From Nelumbo lutea (Eukaryota > Streptophyta > Magnoliopsida > Proteales > Nelumbonaceae): 64,000 nucleotides of DNA. Below, one piece after another: positions 1-10,811 of this stretch. Position 1 is the stretch's first letter. Each line of letters starts with the position of its first letter. The translations under genes and the position numbers were made by a program. The notes under the pieces were generated by a model. The model saw only the letters and a list, made by a program, of their open reading frames with translations. It made no database searches and was not told the DNA's origin. The stretch is from assembly GCA_022828595.1 (NCBI GenBank), contig JAKGHH010000003.1:15190934-15254933 (forward strand), written 5' to 3'.

Positions 1-207
1 AATATTCTTTGCATTTTTTTGATAATTAAATCTTCCACCGGATTTTACATCACATGAGTAAAATGTGATACCCCTCTTACGTAGAAATGGTATAGTAGGC
101 AAGTGCTAAAGATGCCTATAATGAGGTACAAGGGTAAGGATTTGTATCTTGATTCTATCTCAACCCCTCCCAAATCCCAAAGGGTTTTGATAAACTAGTC
201 CTATTAG
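1..207. other. Left flank of copy A, no gene seen
   Basis: This is unique-looking AT-rich sequence outside the LTR. I found no convincing ORF, RNA gene or repeat in it. Confidence 0.5.
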
Positions 208-212
208 GGTTG
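208..212. repeat. Target-site duplication GGTTG, left of copy A
   Basis: GGTTG directly precedes the LTR terminus TGATGG, and the same 5 bp follow the other LTR at 10117. A 5-bp duplication is normal for Ty3/gypsy integrase. Confidence 0.85.
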
Positions 213-997
213 TGATGGTGTGCAATCCGGCCGGTCCTATTTGTCAACGATCTTGCCTCTGACTTGAGCAACAGGGGGCCTAAAACGGAGAAGAAGGTGG
301 GGAATCTCCGGGGAGGAACCCGGTGAGATTGCTCTGAAACTCAAGTTAGTATTCTCTCAAAGGTAAGATAAAACCAGATGGCGCAAAGTTCACATACCTC
401 GTTCTTAGGGGGTACGGAGCCTTTTATAACCACATCGCACACTCACTCCTAAGCTTCTGTCAGGTCGGGTATGATTATCTTTGCGCTCCTGCCAGTTCGG
501 GTGTCATCACCTCTGCTGGGACAGAACCGCCACTGCTCTCTTTGTCAGAACCGTCTCTGCAATTGGAGATGGCGGTAGCAGGTGGCCGTGGCAGGTGGCC
601 ATTAGAGTGCGGCATCAAGCGTCAGATCCCAAGTCAGTCAGGTGCGCCGCCCCTAGGTACGGACTTCCTCGGTGTTAGGAGTGGTATGGTTGTTCAGCTT
701 GGCGTCCTAGAGGTGAAGTGCTGGAGTGGTGGGCAAAGTGAAGTCTTGAGTTCGGATAGAGGTGTGTCCCGAACTGCTATGGGGCAGGCTAGTTCGGGTC
801 GTTGCCCTTTGTGCTTGTAAGGCTCGGGGCATAAGGGAGAGCTTGGGCTCCTTACAAGGAGTTCGGGCTCCTTGTAGGGAGTTCAGACCGCTGATTCCTC
901 CTTTCGGATTTCGCGTCTTGGGCGTGCTGTCGTGCCGAGTTGTTGCCTTTGCCACGTGTCGAGTGATTACGAGGTCGAGCCAAATCTTCCTTCATCA
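213..997 (-). repeat. 3' LTR of copy A (785 bp)
   Basis: It reads TGATGG...CATCA on the plus strand, so in element orientation it starts TGATGAAGG and ends in CCATCA. Its partner is 9333-10116. The U3 carries only two short units of the CTCCTTGTA/GGAGTTCGGG repeat that is expanded to about seven units in copy B. A TATA-like motif (TATAAAAG on the minus strand) lies at 421-429. Confidence 0.9.
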
Positions 998-1000
998 ATT

Positions 1001-1013
1001 GCCCCCCACTCCT
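1001..1013 (-). promoter_or_regulatory. Polypurine tract of copy A
   Basis: On the minus strand AGGAGTGGGGGGC lies 3 bp before the 3' LTR start. This is the usual place for the plus-strand primer, and the same tract occurs in copy B. Confidence 0.8.
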
Positions 1014-1217
1014 CGTGTTTAAGGGACTTGCCTTGGCGCGAGGAGTTCGCGAGGTGGCAAGTGGATTTGTCTCGTATTTTGAACTGGTTTTGACTGATAG
1101 CACGAGGTGTTCGTCCGGATTTTTTCGGGTTTCTCAAGCGCCAAAGAGACGGGAAGCACGACAATCTATCTAAAAATGCTGACAGACATGGCGGCATGCA
1201 CTTATTTCAATTTTCTA

Positions 1218-1473
1218 AAAAGTGCGTCGCTAGGAGACGTGACAGCGGGTCTTTTCAATTTTGAAAAAACGCGTCGCTGCCACCTTTAATGCGAGGAGAT
1301 GTGCGCTGGCGTTTTGCCAGTTTCAGAAAGACGTGCATCGGTGTTCTGTCAGTTTCAAAAAGACGTGCGCCAATCACGTCTCAGTCTCAGGGGACGTGCA
1401 GTCAACGCAACTGTGGGCCATCGGATTGGCTTTGATCTGCGACATTGGTTCTCGGTCACTATGGGTATAAATA
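1218..1473 (+). promoter_or_regulatory. Promoter of the antisense gene in copy A
   Basis: TATAAATA sits at 1466-1473, 164 bp before the ATG at 1637. A CCAAT box is at 1370-1374. Five ACGTG/CACGT cores (1237, 1331, 1363, 1375, 1394) resemble bZIP/bHLH target half-sites, and several follow a repeated TTTCA(A/G)AAAGACGTGC unit. Copy B has the same parts in mirror orientation, with the same 92-bp offset between CCAAT and TATA. The promoter fires opposite to the retrotransposon. Function is inferred from motif layout only. Confidence 0.65.
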
Positions 1474-1636
1474 GTGGGGGACCCCAGTCACTTTGTCACT
1501 TCTGCGCTTTGCTTCTTGAGCTCGCGTCCAAGCTTTTAGTTCGCATTCAAGGTTTTTTGCTTGTGTTCAAGTTCCCGTAGTCCGTTCAAGCCTTTTTCCG
1601 GGTGAGTACTTTCCTGGAATCCATCTTCTCTCCCCA

Positions 1637-3534
1637 ATGTCTAGCTTGGATAGCTTAGACGGTTCTTCAAGTGGGTCAGATGCAGGTTCTACGAACCGAG
1701 TTGCATCCCCTGATGGTCCTAGCGAACCGGAGGTAGAGCTCGAGGAAGAGTTCGAACCTGTAGGCCGAGTCGCCTCGGGTAGTTTGGCGTCCACCTCTCA
1801 TCGGGGTCGGACGTTAGACAAGTTTGGTCCCTCGACCATGACGCCTAAGGGGCTCCAATCCCTTATTACCTATTACAACTTGTCTGGGGAGTACACCTAT
1901 TTCATACCTTCGGGTTGCTTTCCTTGGGAACACGGTCCTGAAGAGAACGTGATATTCCGGGAACAGCTCGCTGCGGGGCTGCGACTGCCTTTCCACCCCC
2001 TCCTTATCGAGGTCTTGAACCACTTTGGCGTTATGGTCGGCCAGCTTCACCCGAACTCCATTCGTAACTTGGTGGGGACAATCTCCCTATTTTGCGAATA
2101 GGGCTTTCCTTTAGACTTGGAGATCTTCTCTTCCATTTTAATGCTTAAGAAGTAAGTGGGTCCCCTTCCTGGGCATAGGCGGGCAAATTACTTGTCTCCT
2201 CGCCCGGGTTTTAAGCTTTTACATGAACTTCCCAATGTGAAATGTATTGGGGTGGCCGTTTCAAACTGGGAGGGGGATGGTCGCCCTTGACTCTGGTGTT
2301 ATGCTTGATAAAGAGACGATGAAGGGCCTCCGGCAATGGGCGCGGCTTGGGCTAAAATGCCATCAGTATCTGATGGAGGCCAAGCTTATTACAGCCGGCC
2401 TATGTTCGGGTAGGTTCCTTACTCAGAGGTTTTTTATTTTGCTCTGTTCTTTTGTTTTTTCTGATGCCAAACTCTTTTTGCAAGTGTGATGGACTCAGAA
2501 GGGACTCGTGGTGGGTGCCTGTTTCATGGCATGAAGAGGAGGAAGTGAGTCACCAAACGAACTCGTGCCGAGCTGCCTCGAGATGCGGAGCCCGAGGTAC
2601 CAGGCTACCCGCCAGAGGATCCGCCTAAGGAGCCTGAGATGGCTCCACCAATGCAAGAAGCGGCAGGGGCCCTTTATGCCGAGACAACTTACACGGGGGC
2701 TCCCACTTACTTTGGGGCTCTTGCTTACTCTAGGTTTGCTTATACGGGAGCTAGGCCCTCAGGCTTGGAAGCCCAAGGGGAATTCAGGAGCGTGTTGTCG
2801 CCGAACTACGCTCTTCAGAAGAGTAGGGAGGCCATTTACCCCGAGGAGGTCGCGGCATGGACCAGGTGGCTTGTCGCACTGTCACTCATGCCATGGTGGT
2901 AAGTCAGATTTCTTGTCGGGCTCTTTACTTTTATCCCTCTTGCTGTCATTCTTTTTTATCACTTGTTCTTCCCTTTTGGTAGGTGAATTCTTTTATCCAT
3001 GCCTTGGCAGCTCAGGTGAAAAGGAGCTCGAGTCAGGCGCGAGATGCCGAAGAGGCTTTCCATCCTGCAGAGGTGACTTTCTGAGTTGCTGAGGCGGCTG
3101 CTCGCACTGCACAGATCAGGCAGGCGAGGTCTTAGAGAGATGTCGAGGCCATGGGAGTCGTAGTGAAGCACATGGCGGACCTAAGGCTAGATTTGCAGCA
3201 TCAGGTCGAATACCTTCAGGAGGACATTAGGGAGAGGACGCAGATCTTTTCTCAAGGTATTGAAGATGCCAAGAAGAAGGTTGTCGATGAGTACATCGCC
3301 TCGTCGAGCTTTAACGACCTGATGGTGGACTTGTACAGAAGGAGTTTTAAGCTAAGCCGGTGGATGATCCGGAATACATACCCCTAGCTCGATATTAGTG
3401 CCATATCTACTTCACACATTACTCAGGAGATGGCCAACGCTGCTGATGGTGAGCCGGATTCCGAGGGCGAGGCAAGACCTTCGGGTATCATTGAAATGCC
3501 TTCTGATGGTGAAGAAGTAGCTCCGGGCCTGTAA
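1637..3534 (+). pseudogene. Antisense extra gene of copy A, three exons, decayed
   Basis: The gene runs opposite to gag-pol between pol and the 3' LTR. Exon 1 is 1637-2409, intron 1 is 2410-2483, exon 2 is 2484-2898, intron 2 is 2899-2982 (GTAAGT...GGTAG), and exon 3 is 2983-3534. Exon 1 has an acidic Ser-rich start and then a region resembling PF04195 ('putative gypsy type transposon', Transposase_28). Exon 3 is an Ala/Glu/Gln-rich coiled coil followed by an acidic tail. Exon 3 is one continuous frame broken only by TAG at 3133 and 3385. Exon 1 has TAG at 2099 and length changes. The intron 1 acceptor has changed from AG to AA (2482-2483). The biochemical role is unknown. Antisense extra ORFs are known in Tat-lineage elements; the intron model is my inference from comparing the two copies. 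Confidence 0.75.
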
Positions 3535-3539
3535 AATGT

Positions 3540-3561
3540 ATATGTATATATATATATATAT
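3540..3561. repeat. (TA)n microsatellite
   Basis: A TATATATA run follows directly after the stop codon of the antisense gene in copy A. Confidence 0.8.
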
Positions 3562-3811
3562 ATTGAAATGTACACAAAGTACTTTGCAATGGAATGATTT
3601 TCTTTTGATTAACTGTTGGTTGCTCTTTCCTCCGAGCTGGCCGTATTGCCGAACTGACCATATGCCGATGTCCCTATTAGTTTGTTGTTGGCACTTTGCA
3701 TGAGCTTTTAGTTGGCATCTTTTGCCTTTGCTTGCCCATGCCGAGGTCTTTGTTAGTTCGGCGTCCTAGCCCTTTGGCTCTGGTAGTGACTTAGTCAACT
3801 TCGCTGGTGAT

Positions 3812-6800
3812 CTATAGGTAGTATCGTCTCAAGTTAACGACGTTCCAAGCTCAGGGTACTTGTTTGCCCTCTAAAGTTTCGAGCTTGTATGCCCCCCGAG
3901 CGCTCTCTTAACTCGGTAGGGCCCTTCCCAATTCGGTCCAAGTTTGCCCATGCCAGGCTCGAGTGCCATGATCTTATGGAGAACCAGGTCGCTGACGCGG
4001 AAGTTCCGCTTTTTTACTCTGGCGTTGTAGTACCGAGCCACCTTTTGCTGGTAAGCTGCAGTCCGGATGTATGCAAGGTCTCTTACCTCGTCCAATAGGT
4101 CGAGGTTGGTACGCAATTCATCTCCGTTTGTTTGATCATCATATACTTCTAGTCGTAGTGTAGGTATTTTGATCTCCACCGGGATTACCGCTTCAGTGCC
4201 GTAGGTGGGGTTAAAGGGGGTTTCTCCTGTGGTGGTTTTTTCTGTGGTTCGGTGAGCCCATAGGACACTTGGTAGCTCATCCGCCCACAACCCCTTAGCT
4301 CGGTCCACTTGGTGCTTTCCGTCCAGTTGTGCGACCGATGTGAAGTTTTGTCGGATTCCCATACCTTGGCACCACTCCTGAAACTTGATATCCTCGAACT
4401 GCTTGCCATTGACCATTACCCGAGGTAACCTGAAGCGGCATACTATGTTCTTCAAAAAGAAGTTCTGCACATTTCAGGCTGTAACTGTTGCCAGGGGTTC
4501 AACTTCTATCCACTTTGTAAAATAATCTACTACTACCACTAGGAACTTCCTCCCACCTGTTGCTGGCGGGAATGGCCCCAGGAGGTCGATGCCCCATTGC
4601 GCAAAGGGCCATGGACTGGTGAGGTACTTGAGGTCGGCGACAAGCTGGTGGTGGATGTTGGCATGCTTCTCATACTTGCTGCATTTTCTGACGAGCTCGA
4701 CAGCCTCTGCCTTCATCGTTGGCCAGTAGTATCCTTGTCGAAGTGCCTTTTTGGGCGAGGGCTCTGCCCCCCAGATGTTTGCCGCACAGACCTTCATGAG
4801 TGTCACGGAGTACGAGTTTGACTTCGCCAGGTTGCAAGCAACGCAGGTAGGGGAGCGTGTAGGACCGTCGGTACAACCGTTCATCTATTATGACGTATTT
4901 GGCTACCTAGCGATGAACCCTCCTTGTTGCATTGCGGTCCGTAGGGAGGGTTCCATCTAACAAGAAGCTTGCGAGTGGGTCGATCCAGCTCGGCTCTGCT
5001 TCAAGGACGGGAGCGACATCCTCTGCCCCACCGAGAATGCTAGGCCGAGGTAAGTCCTCTATGTACACGGTTCTCATGGTGTTGTGACTCGTGCTGGCTA
5101 ACTGGGATAGGGCGTCGGCCTCAGTGTTCTCTGACCTCAGGATTTGCCTGATGAAGTGTGATTGGAAGTTGAGCAGAGCCTCCTTTACTTTTGCCAACTA
5201 CGCAATCATGGTGAGCTCGCGTGCTTCGTATTCGCCCGTAACCTGGTTGACCACGAGCTGGGAATCACTACAGATAACTACGTGCTTTGCTCTTACCTTT
5301 TGCGATAGGTTCAGCCCGGCTATCAGTGCCTTGTACTCTGCCTTGTTGTTGGATGCTGCAAACTCAAAGCGTAGTGCCTATTCCAATTTCGTGCCACCCG
5401 GGCCGCGTAGCATTATTCCAGCCCCGCTGCCCTGTTGATTCGAGGAGCCATCTACGTAAAGGATCCAGGGCTCCTCATCCCAGTTAGCGTTTGGCCTAAC
5501 CAGGAGAGATGCCACACTGGCTGCTACTTCACGGGGTTCAGACTCTATTGGCTTGTGAGCTCTGGGCTCACCCAAACTGGGGATCTCGGGCTCAACCGAC
5601 CCAGGGGCTTCGAGGCTAAATGTGCACTCGATGATAAAATCTGCTAAGGCTTGGGCCTTAATAGCAATTCGTGGCTTATACTGGAGGTCGTACTCGCTGA
5701 GCTCGATGGTCCACTTCGTTAGCCAACCGGAAACCTCGGGCTTGAGTAAGACTTGCCTCAAAGGTTTGTCGGTCAAGACCATGACAGTGTGAGCCTGAAA
5801 ATATGGGCGGAGTTTCTGAGCTGCAATTACCAGTGCATATGCTAGCTTTTCTATCTGCGGGTATCTCGTCTCTGCTCCTTACAGAATTTTACTAACATAA
5901 TCGACGGGCCACTGGACCCGATCTACTTCTTTTATTAGTACCGAACTGACCACCTCGTCGCTTGCCGAGAGGTACAGTTCTAAGACCTCGCCATCCTCGG
6001 GTCCATTCGAACCCTTTGCCTTTGTTTGCCTTAAAGAATGGCAGACAACGGTCTGCCAATTTGGACATGAAGCGGCTCAGAGCGGCTTTGCGGCCGTTTA
6101 GCCTCTGAACTTCTTTTACTTTTTGGGGTGGTCTCATATCTACGATGGCCTTTATTTTGTCCGGGTTGGCCTCAATACCGTGCCGGTTGACAATGTACCC
6201 TAGGAACTTACCCAATGTGACACCGAAGACACATTTGTTGGGGTTCAGTTTCTTCCTAAATTGACGTAGAATTTGAAAGACAGAATCTAAGTCTTGTATT
6301 AATTCTTGTGAAAATTGCGTCTTGACGACCATGTCGTCTACATAACATTTTATTTTCGTGCCAATTAAGGGCCAAAACAACTTATTTACAAGTCTCTAGA
6401 AGGTTGCCCCAGCATTCTTCACTCTGAAGGGCATGACCTTATAGCTGTATAGGCTGAACTCGGTTATGAAGCTGGTTTTTTCCTCATCGGACTGGTCCAT
6501 CCTGATTTGGTTGTAGCCTGAGTAGGCATCCAAGAAGCTTAGCAACTCATGTCCCAATGTGGCGTCCACTAGGCGGTCAATTCTGGGGCGGGGGAAGCAG
6601 TCTTTTGGGCAAGCTCGGTTCAGGTCGGTGTAGTCGACGCACATGCGCCACTTGCCGTTTGCCTTTTTCACCAGCACTGGGTTGGCTACCCAGCTCGGGT
6701 AATAAACCTCCCTTATGAAGTCTGCTGCGAGGAGCTTTTCGACCTCCTCGTCGATCGACCTCCAGCGCTCTAGGGCAAAGTTGCGTTTCTTCTGTCTAAT

Positions 6801-7661
6801 GGATCTGACTATAGGGTCAGTATTAAGTTTGTGAGTTATAAGGCTAGGGTCAATATCGGGCATATCGGACGCGGACCATGCAAAAATATCTAAATTTTGA
6901 AGTAAGAAACTCACAAGTTCGATTTGTAGAGGCTCCTTGATGGAGCATCGATCTGTAGTGTTCGAATCGGATCTGTAGCCAAAGTCGGGATTGCGACCGT
7001 TTCCTCTGTGGGCGAAGCTCGTTCCTCGCCCTGCTCCATAGGCCGCTCCAGATCGTGGTTGTCGGCCGCCTTGGGTTTTCCCTTCACGGCGACAACACTT
7101 GCGGGACTCAAGTTGGTTGCCCTGCGCTACCCCCACCCCGAAGTCAGTAGAGAACTTCATTACCAGATAGTAGGTGGAGACCACTGCCCGTAGGACATGC
7201 GTAATTGGCCGCCCTATTATGGCATTGTCTGGGGAGGGGGTCGCAACCACCAGGAAATCGTGGTTGAGTCTCACCGCACAATGCCATGTGCCGACTTCCA
7301 CAGGTATTGTTATTTTGCCAAGGGGCCTGACTTCTTCTCCACTGAAGCCCACCAGGGGAGTGCTCGCGAGCTTCAACTCGCTTCTCTGCAACTGAAGCTG
7401 GTCAAATGCCAACTTGAAGAGGATGTCTTCCGAGCTACCTGAATCCACAAGTATGCGCCTGACTTCGAAGTCGTTGATCCTTAGTATTATGACAAGCGTG
7501 TCATCGTGGGGGTAGTGGAAACCTCGCGCGTCATTTTCCGTGAAGAAGATTGGTTCTTCCATCTTTGGCCTCTTTGGAGGGTTCTGCTCTTCTCGAGTTG
7601 CTTCGCGAACTGACGTCCGGGCTGCCGCCGAAGTACAACCTGCAACCACCGACCCTCCCAC
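3812..7661 (-). pseudogene. pol: Pol region of copy A: protease, RT, RNase H x2, integrase
   Basis: Blocks read on the minus strand in this order. An aspartic protease with LVDSGSSEDI is near 7440. A reverse transcriptase has FLDAYSGYNQI near 6520 and CYVDDMVVKT near 6330, and is followed by connection/RNase H sequence. An archaeal-type second RNase H has YVDGSSNQQGSGAG near 5440. Integrase has RQGYYWPTMKAEA near 4730, GIDLLGPFPP near 4590, and a C-terminal KLGPNWEGPYRV module near 3910. The frame is broken many times (for example near 6390, 5890, 5200 and 4470). Integrase lost the second catalytic Asp (RVMVNGKQF where copy B has SDNGKQF) and the stretch holding the catalytic Glu. Copy A retains the RT motif A that copy B lacks. 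Confidence 0.9.
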
Positions 7662-7776
7662 TATTACGTGGATGGTTCCCCGAACTGGCCTCTCTTCCGG
7701 AGGCTGACTTTGCGATGGTTCGGTTGGCCTGCTATAGGATTCGGGAGCATCCTTACTGTGCTCCCCTTGCTGACCT

Positions 7777-7787
7777 GTCTTCTTCTT

Positions 7788-7886
<99 letters not shown>
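7777..7886. repeat. Compound (TTC)n(TTA)n microsatellite inside gag
   Basis: About 40 bp of TTC repeats run into about 70 bp of ATT repeats. Copy B has a short Asn-rich stretch (AACAATAACAATAAA) at the equivalent place, which is the likely seed. Confidence 0.95.
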
Positions 7887-7889
7887 GTG

Positions 7890-9247
7890 CTATACAAAAT
7901 TTCTCAAGTACCCGCAACGGATGAGTCCCTCTATCTCGTCTCGGAGATTATTACACTGTTCGGTACTATGACCGTGATCTCTATGGAAACTACAGTACAA
8001 ATTTTTGTTTCTCTCGTTTGGATTCCCCTTTAGGCGAGGTGGCCACTTTACGTATGGGGCGTCTTTGATTGTCATCAAGATCTCAGTCTGCCTTGTGTTT
8101 AAGGGTGTGTAGTCCATCCGAGCTGCTAAGGGAGCTCAGGACGGCTGGCTTGGCTTCGCCTCCCAGGCCGGGTTTTTTCTGTCACTTGGGTTGGAGGGCT
8201 CGCCTTCTCTTTTTCTTTTTCGACCCCGCCTTCGGTCCTTTGGTTGATATCTTCCTCTGTTCTCATGAACTTGTCCGTGAGCTTGAGGAATTCAGCCACG
8301 GTTGTGAGCTGGCTGGCCACCATGTGCCATTTGAACTCCTTGTGCGTTACTCCTCTCTTGGCTGCCGCAAGCTGTACCGAGGGGTCCAATCCCGATATCT
8401 GCAAGCACGCATCATTGAACCACTTGATGTAGCCCCAGACGGACTCTCCCTCCCTCTGAACCACTCCGAAGATGCTTTCCTCGGTTCTGGGGCACCGCTT
8501 GCTGGTAACGAAGTGTACGGTGAAGACCTGCATGAACTGGGCCCAGCTTCTTATTGATCTGGGGGCCAGGTTCCTGTACCAGGTGTGGGCCACCCCCCTG
8601 AAAGTGGTGGTGAAGGCCACGAACATGCATGACTCACTGGCCCTTGCTAGGTGCATTTGGGATTGGAAGGCATTGACATGGTCGCTGGGGTCGAAGGACC
8701 CATCATACTTGTCTAGAGGGGGGAGTTTGAAGTCTCTGGGCATGGGGACTGCAAGGAGTTCTGATGAGAGCGGGGAAGGAACTGAGAGAATAGGGGCTGC
8801 TTTTACATCGTCCGAGCTTGTCTCTGTTTTACCTCTAAGCTCAGGTAGGACATGGGTGGCAGTTCGGCAACTTCGTTGGCGCCTTCGCTGTTGAGTGGGC
8901 CTGGTACTAGCGCTGCTGGCCTCTGTGTTGCTGAGCTCGATGAGCCCAGAATGTTGGTAGTCCGTTGCTAGGGCACTAAATCGATTCTCTGAGAGCTGAA
9001 ACTCTGGCTTGGAGCACCGATGTGCTAACTTTGCGGGCGAGGTTCCCGTACCACCTGCGAGCTACGCGGCGGGGGTGATTTTTCTTTCCCTTTGGCTCGG
9101 GGATGAGGCCTGGCTGTTAGGGGGGTTCTGAAGTTGGGAGGCTTCTCCTCGGTGATGGCATCCACCAGCGGTGTTAGGGGGGTTCTGAAGTTGTTCCCCG
9201 GCGGTGTTCATCTCCGTGCCACGTCCGGCGTCGCTAGAAGAAGCCAT
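7890..9247 (-). pseudogene. gag: Gag region of copy A
   Basis: The start is ATG at 9247 (MASSSDAGRGTEM), matching the copy B start MASSSNTGRGTET. The Retrotrans_gag core (KLPPLDKYDGSFDPSDHV ... TWYRNLAP) lies at about 8740-8350. A CCHC-like knuckle, CSFHRDHGHSTEQC, is near 7975. Roughly 130 residues present in the N-terminal half of copy B Gag are missing here and replaced by a duplicated 21-bp segment (about 9115-9190). Stops split it at 9062, 8126 and 7890, so no functional capsid precursor is expected. Confidence 0.88.
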
Positions 9248-9312
9248 GAGTGTTGGGGTTTTTTGGAGAAAAAAGAGGTTATGAGAGTTTTAGAGGGAGG
9301 CTTTTGGAAGCG

Positions 9313-9330
9313 ATCCCATAGGCGGTGCCA
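9313..9330 (-). promoter_or_regulatory. Primer-binding site of copy A
   Basis: The minus strand reads TGGCACCGCCTATGGGAT, 2 bp inside the 5' LTR. It is a mutated version of TGGCGCCGTCTGTGGGAA in copy B. The ...GGCGCCA 3' end implied for the primer fits a plant tRNA, but I cannot assign which one. Confidence 0.75.
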
Positions 9331-9332
9331 AT

Positions 9333-10116
9333 TGATGGTGAGCAATCCGGCCGGTCCTAGCTGTCAACGACCTTGCCTCTGACTGGAGCAACAGGGGGCC
9401 TGAAACGGAGAAGAAGGTGGGGAATCTCTGGGGAGGAACCCGGTGAGATTGCTCTGAAACTCAAGTTAGTATTCTCTCAAAGGCAAGATAAAACCAGATG
9501 GCACAAAGTTCACATACCTTGTTCTTGGGGGTACGGAGCCTTTTATAGCCACCTCGCGCACTCACTCCTAAGCTTCTGTCAGGTCGGGTATGATTATCTT
9601 TGCGCTCCTGCCAGTTCGGTTGTCATCACCTCTGCTGGGACAGAACCGCCACTACTCTCTTTGTCGGAGCTGTCTCTACAACTAGAGATGGCGGTAGCAG
9701 GTGGCGGTGGCAGGTGGCCGTTGGAGTGCGGCTGTCAGCGTCAGATCCCAAGTCAATCAGGTGCGCTGCCCCTGGGTACGGACTTACTCGGTGTCAGGCA
9801 TGGTATGGTTGTTCAGTTTGGCGTCCTAGAGGCGAAATGTTGGAGTGGTGGGCGAGGTGAAGTCTTGAGTTCGGATAGAGGTGTGTCCCGAACTTCCATG
9901 GGGCAGGCCAGTTCGGGTCGTTGCTCTTTGTGCTTGTAAGGCTCGGGGCTTAAGGGAGAGCTCGGGCTCCTTATGGGGAGTTCGGGCTCCTTGTAGGGAG
10001 TTCAGACTGCTGGTTCCTCCTTTCGAAGCTCGCATCTTGGGCATGCTATCGTTCTGAGTTGTTGCCTTCGCCACGTGTCGAGTGATTACGAGGTCAGGCC
10101 AAATCTTCCTTCATGA
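9333..10116 (-). repeat. 5' LTR of copy A (784 bp)
   Basis: It aligns along its whole length with 213-997. The outermost bases are TCATGA instead of TCATCA, a point change at the terminus. A TATA-like motif (minus strand TATAAAAG) is at 9540-9547. Confidence 0.9.
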
Positions 10117-10121
10117 GGTTG
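10117..10121. repeat. Target-site duplication GGTTG, right of copy A
   Basis: It matches 208-212. Confidence 0.8.
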
Positions 10122-10249
10122 GAATGGGTCAATCACCGTAAAGTTCTTGTGAAAAGGGCCATCCCTATCCACATTAATGTAATCAGGTGGATACATTGAT
10201 ATAAAATGTTTTCTGAAAACTTTAAAACATTATAGGACCCTTTAAACAC

Positions 10250-10811
10250 TAGGGGTGCTCATAAAAAACCGAAAAATCAAACCAAATCGATCAAACCAAA
10301 CCCAAAAATGTGGTTAACCAAACCAATTGGTTCAATTTTGATTCTGTATTTTTGAAAAACCAAAGGACTGGTTAAGTTTTCTATTAACCTAGAAAAAAAA
10401 ACTAGTAGTTCACCAAACTAACCAATATATGTATTTATATGTATATTATATATATTTTTAATATATCTCACATATTATCTATAAATTATATATAAATATT
10501 TGTATTATATATAAATAAGTACATATATTATATTTATATTTATCTATTTAAAATATATAATATATTATAAATATATTACATATATTATATATATTTATAA
10601 TAATTATAATATAATATACATATAAAATAATACTTTATATATTTATTTATAATATGCTATAAATACCAAAAACCAAAAAACTGAAGAACCAAACCGGTTA
10701 ACTGGTGGTATTGATTCAATTTTAATTTGGGGATATGGAAAAACCACTAGGACCAATTTGGTTTAAAAAAAAACCCCTATGGTTTAGTTAACTGAACCGT
10801 GAGCACCCCTA
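10250..10811. mobile_element. hAT-like non-autonomous fold-back element
   Basis: It has termini TAGGGGTGCTCA and TGAGCACCCCTA. The subterminal zones are built from AACCAAACC-type strings that are inverted relative to each other, around a TATATA-rich core. There is no coding capacity. Flanking TTAAACAC/CCAAATAA match only loosely as an 8-bp duplication. Confidence 0.65.

Larger units (their letters stand above)
213..10116 (-). mobile_element. Tat-lineage Ty3/gypsy LTR retrotransposon, copy A
   Basis: This is a full-length 9.9-kb element in minus orientation. In element order it has the 5' LTR (9333-10116), a primer-binding site, gag-pol with two RNase H domains (9247-3812), an antisense extra gene (1637-3534), a polypurine tract (1001-1013) and the 3' LTR (213-997). 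The dual RNase H and the extra gene between pol and the 3' LTR indicate the Tat lineage. A 5-bp duplication (GGTTG) flanks it. By eye its LTRs differ at roughly 7% of positions, about twice the divergence of the related copy at 26749-37476. Many frameshifts, stops and deletions make it non-autonomous. Confidence 0.93.

Noticed and set aside
7664..8033. ORFs across 7664-8033 on both strands with poly-Ser/Tyr, poly-Ile/Arg and poly-Leu/Ile tracts
   Set aside because: They are translations of the (TTC)n(TTA)n microsatellite in gag of copy A, not genes.
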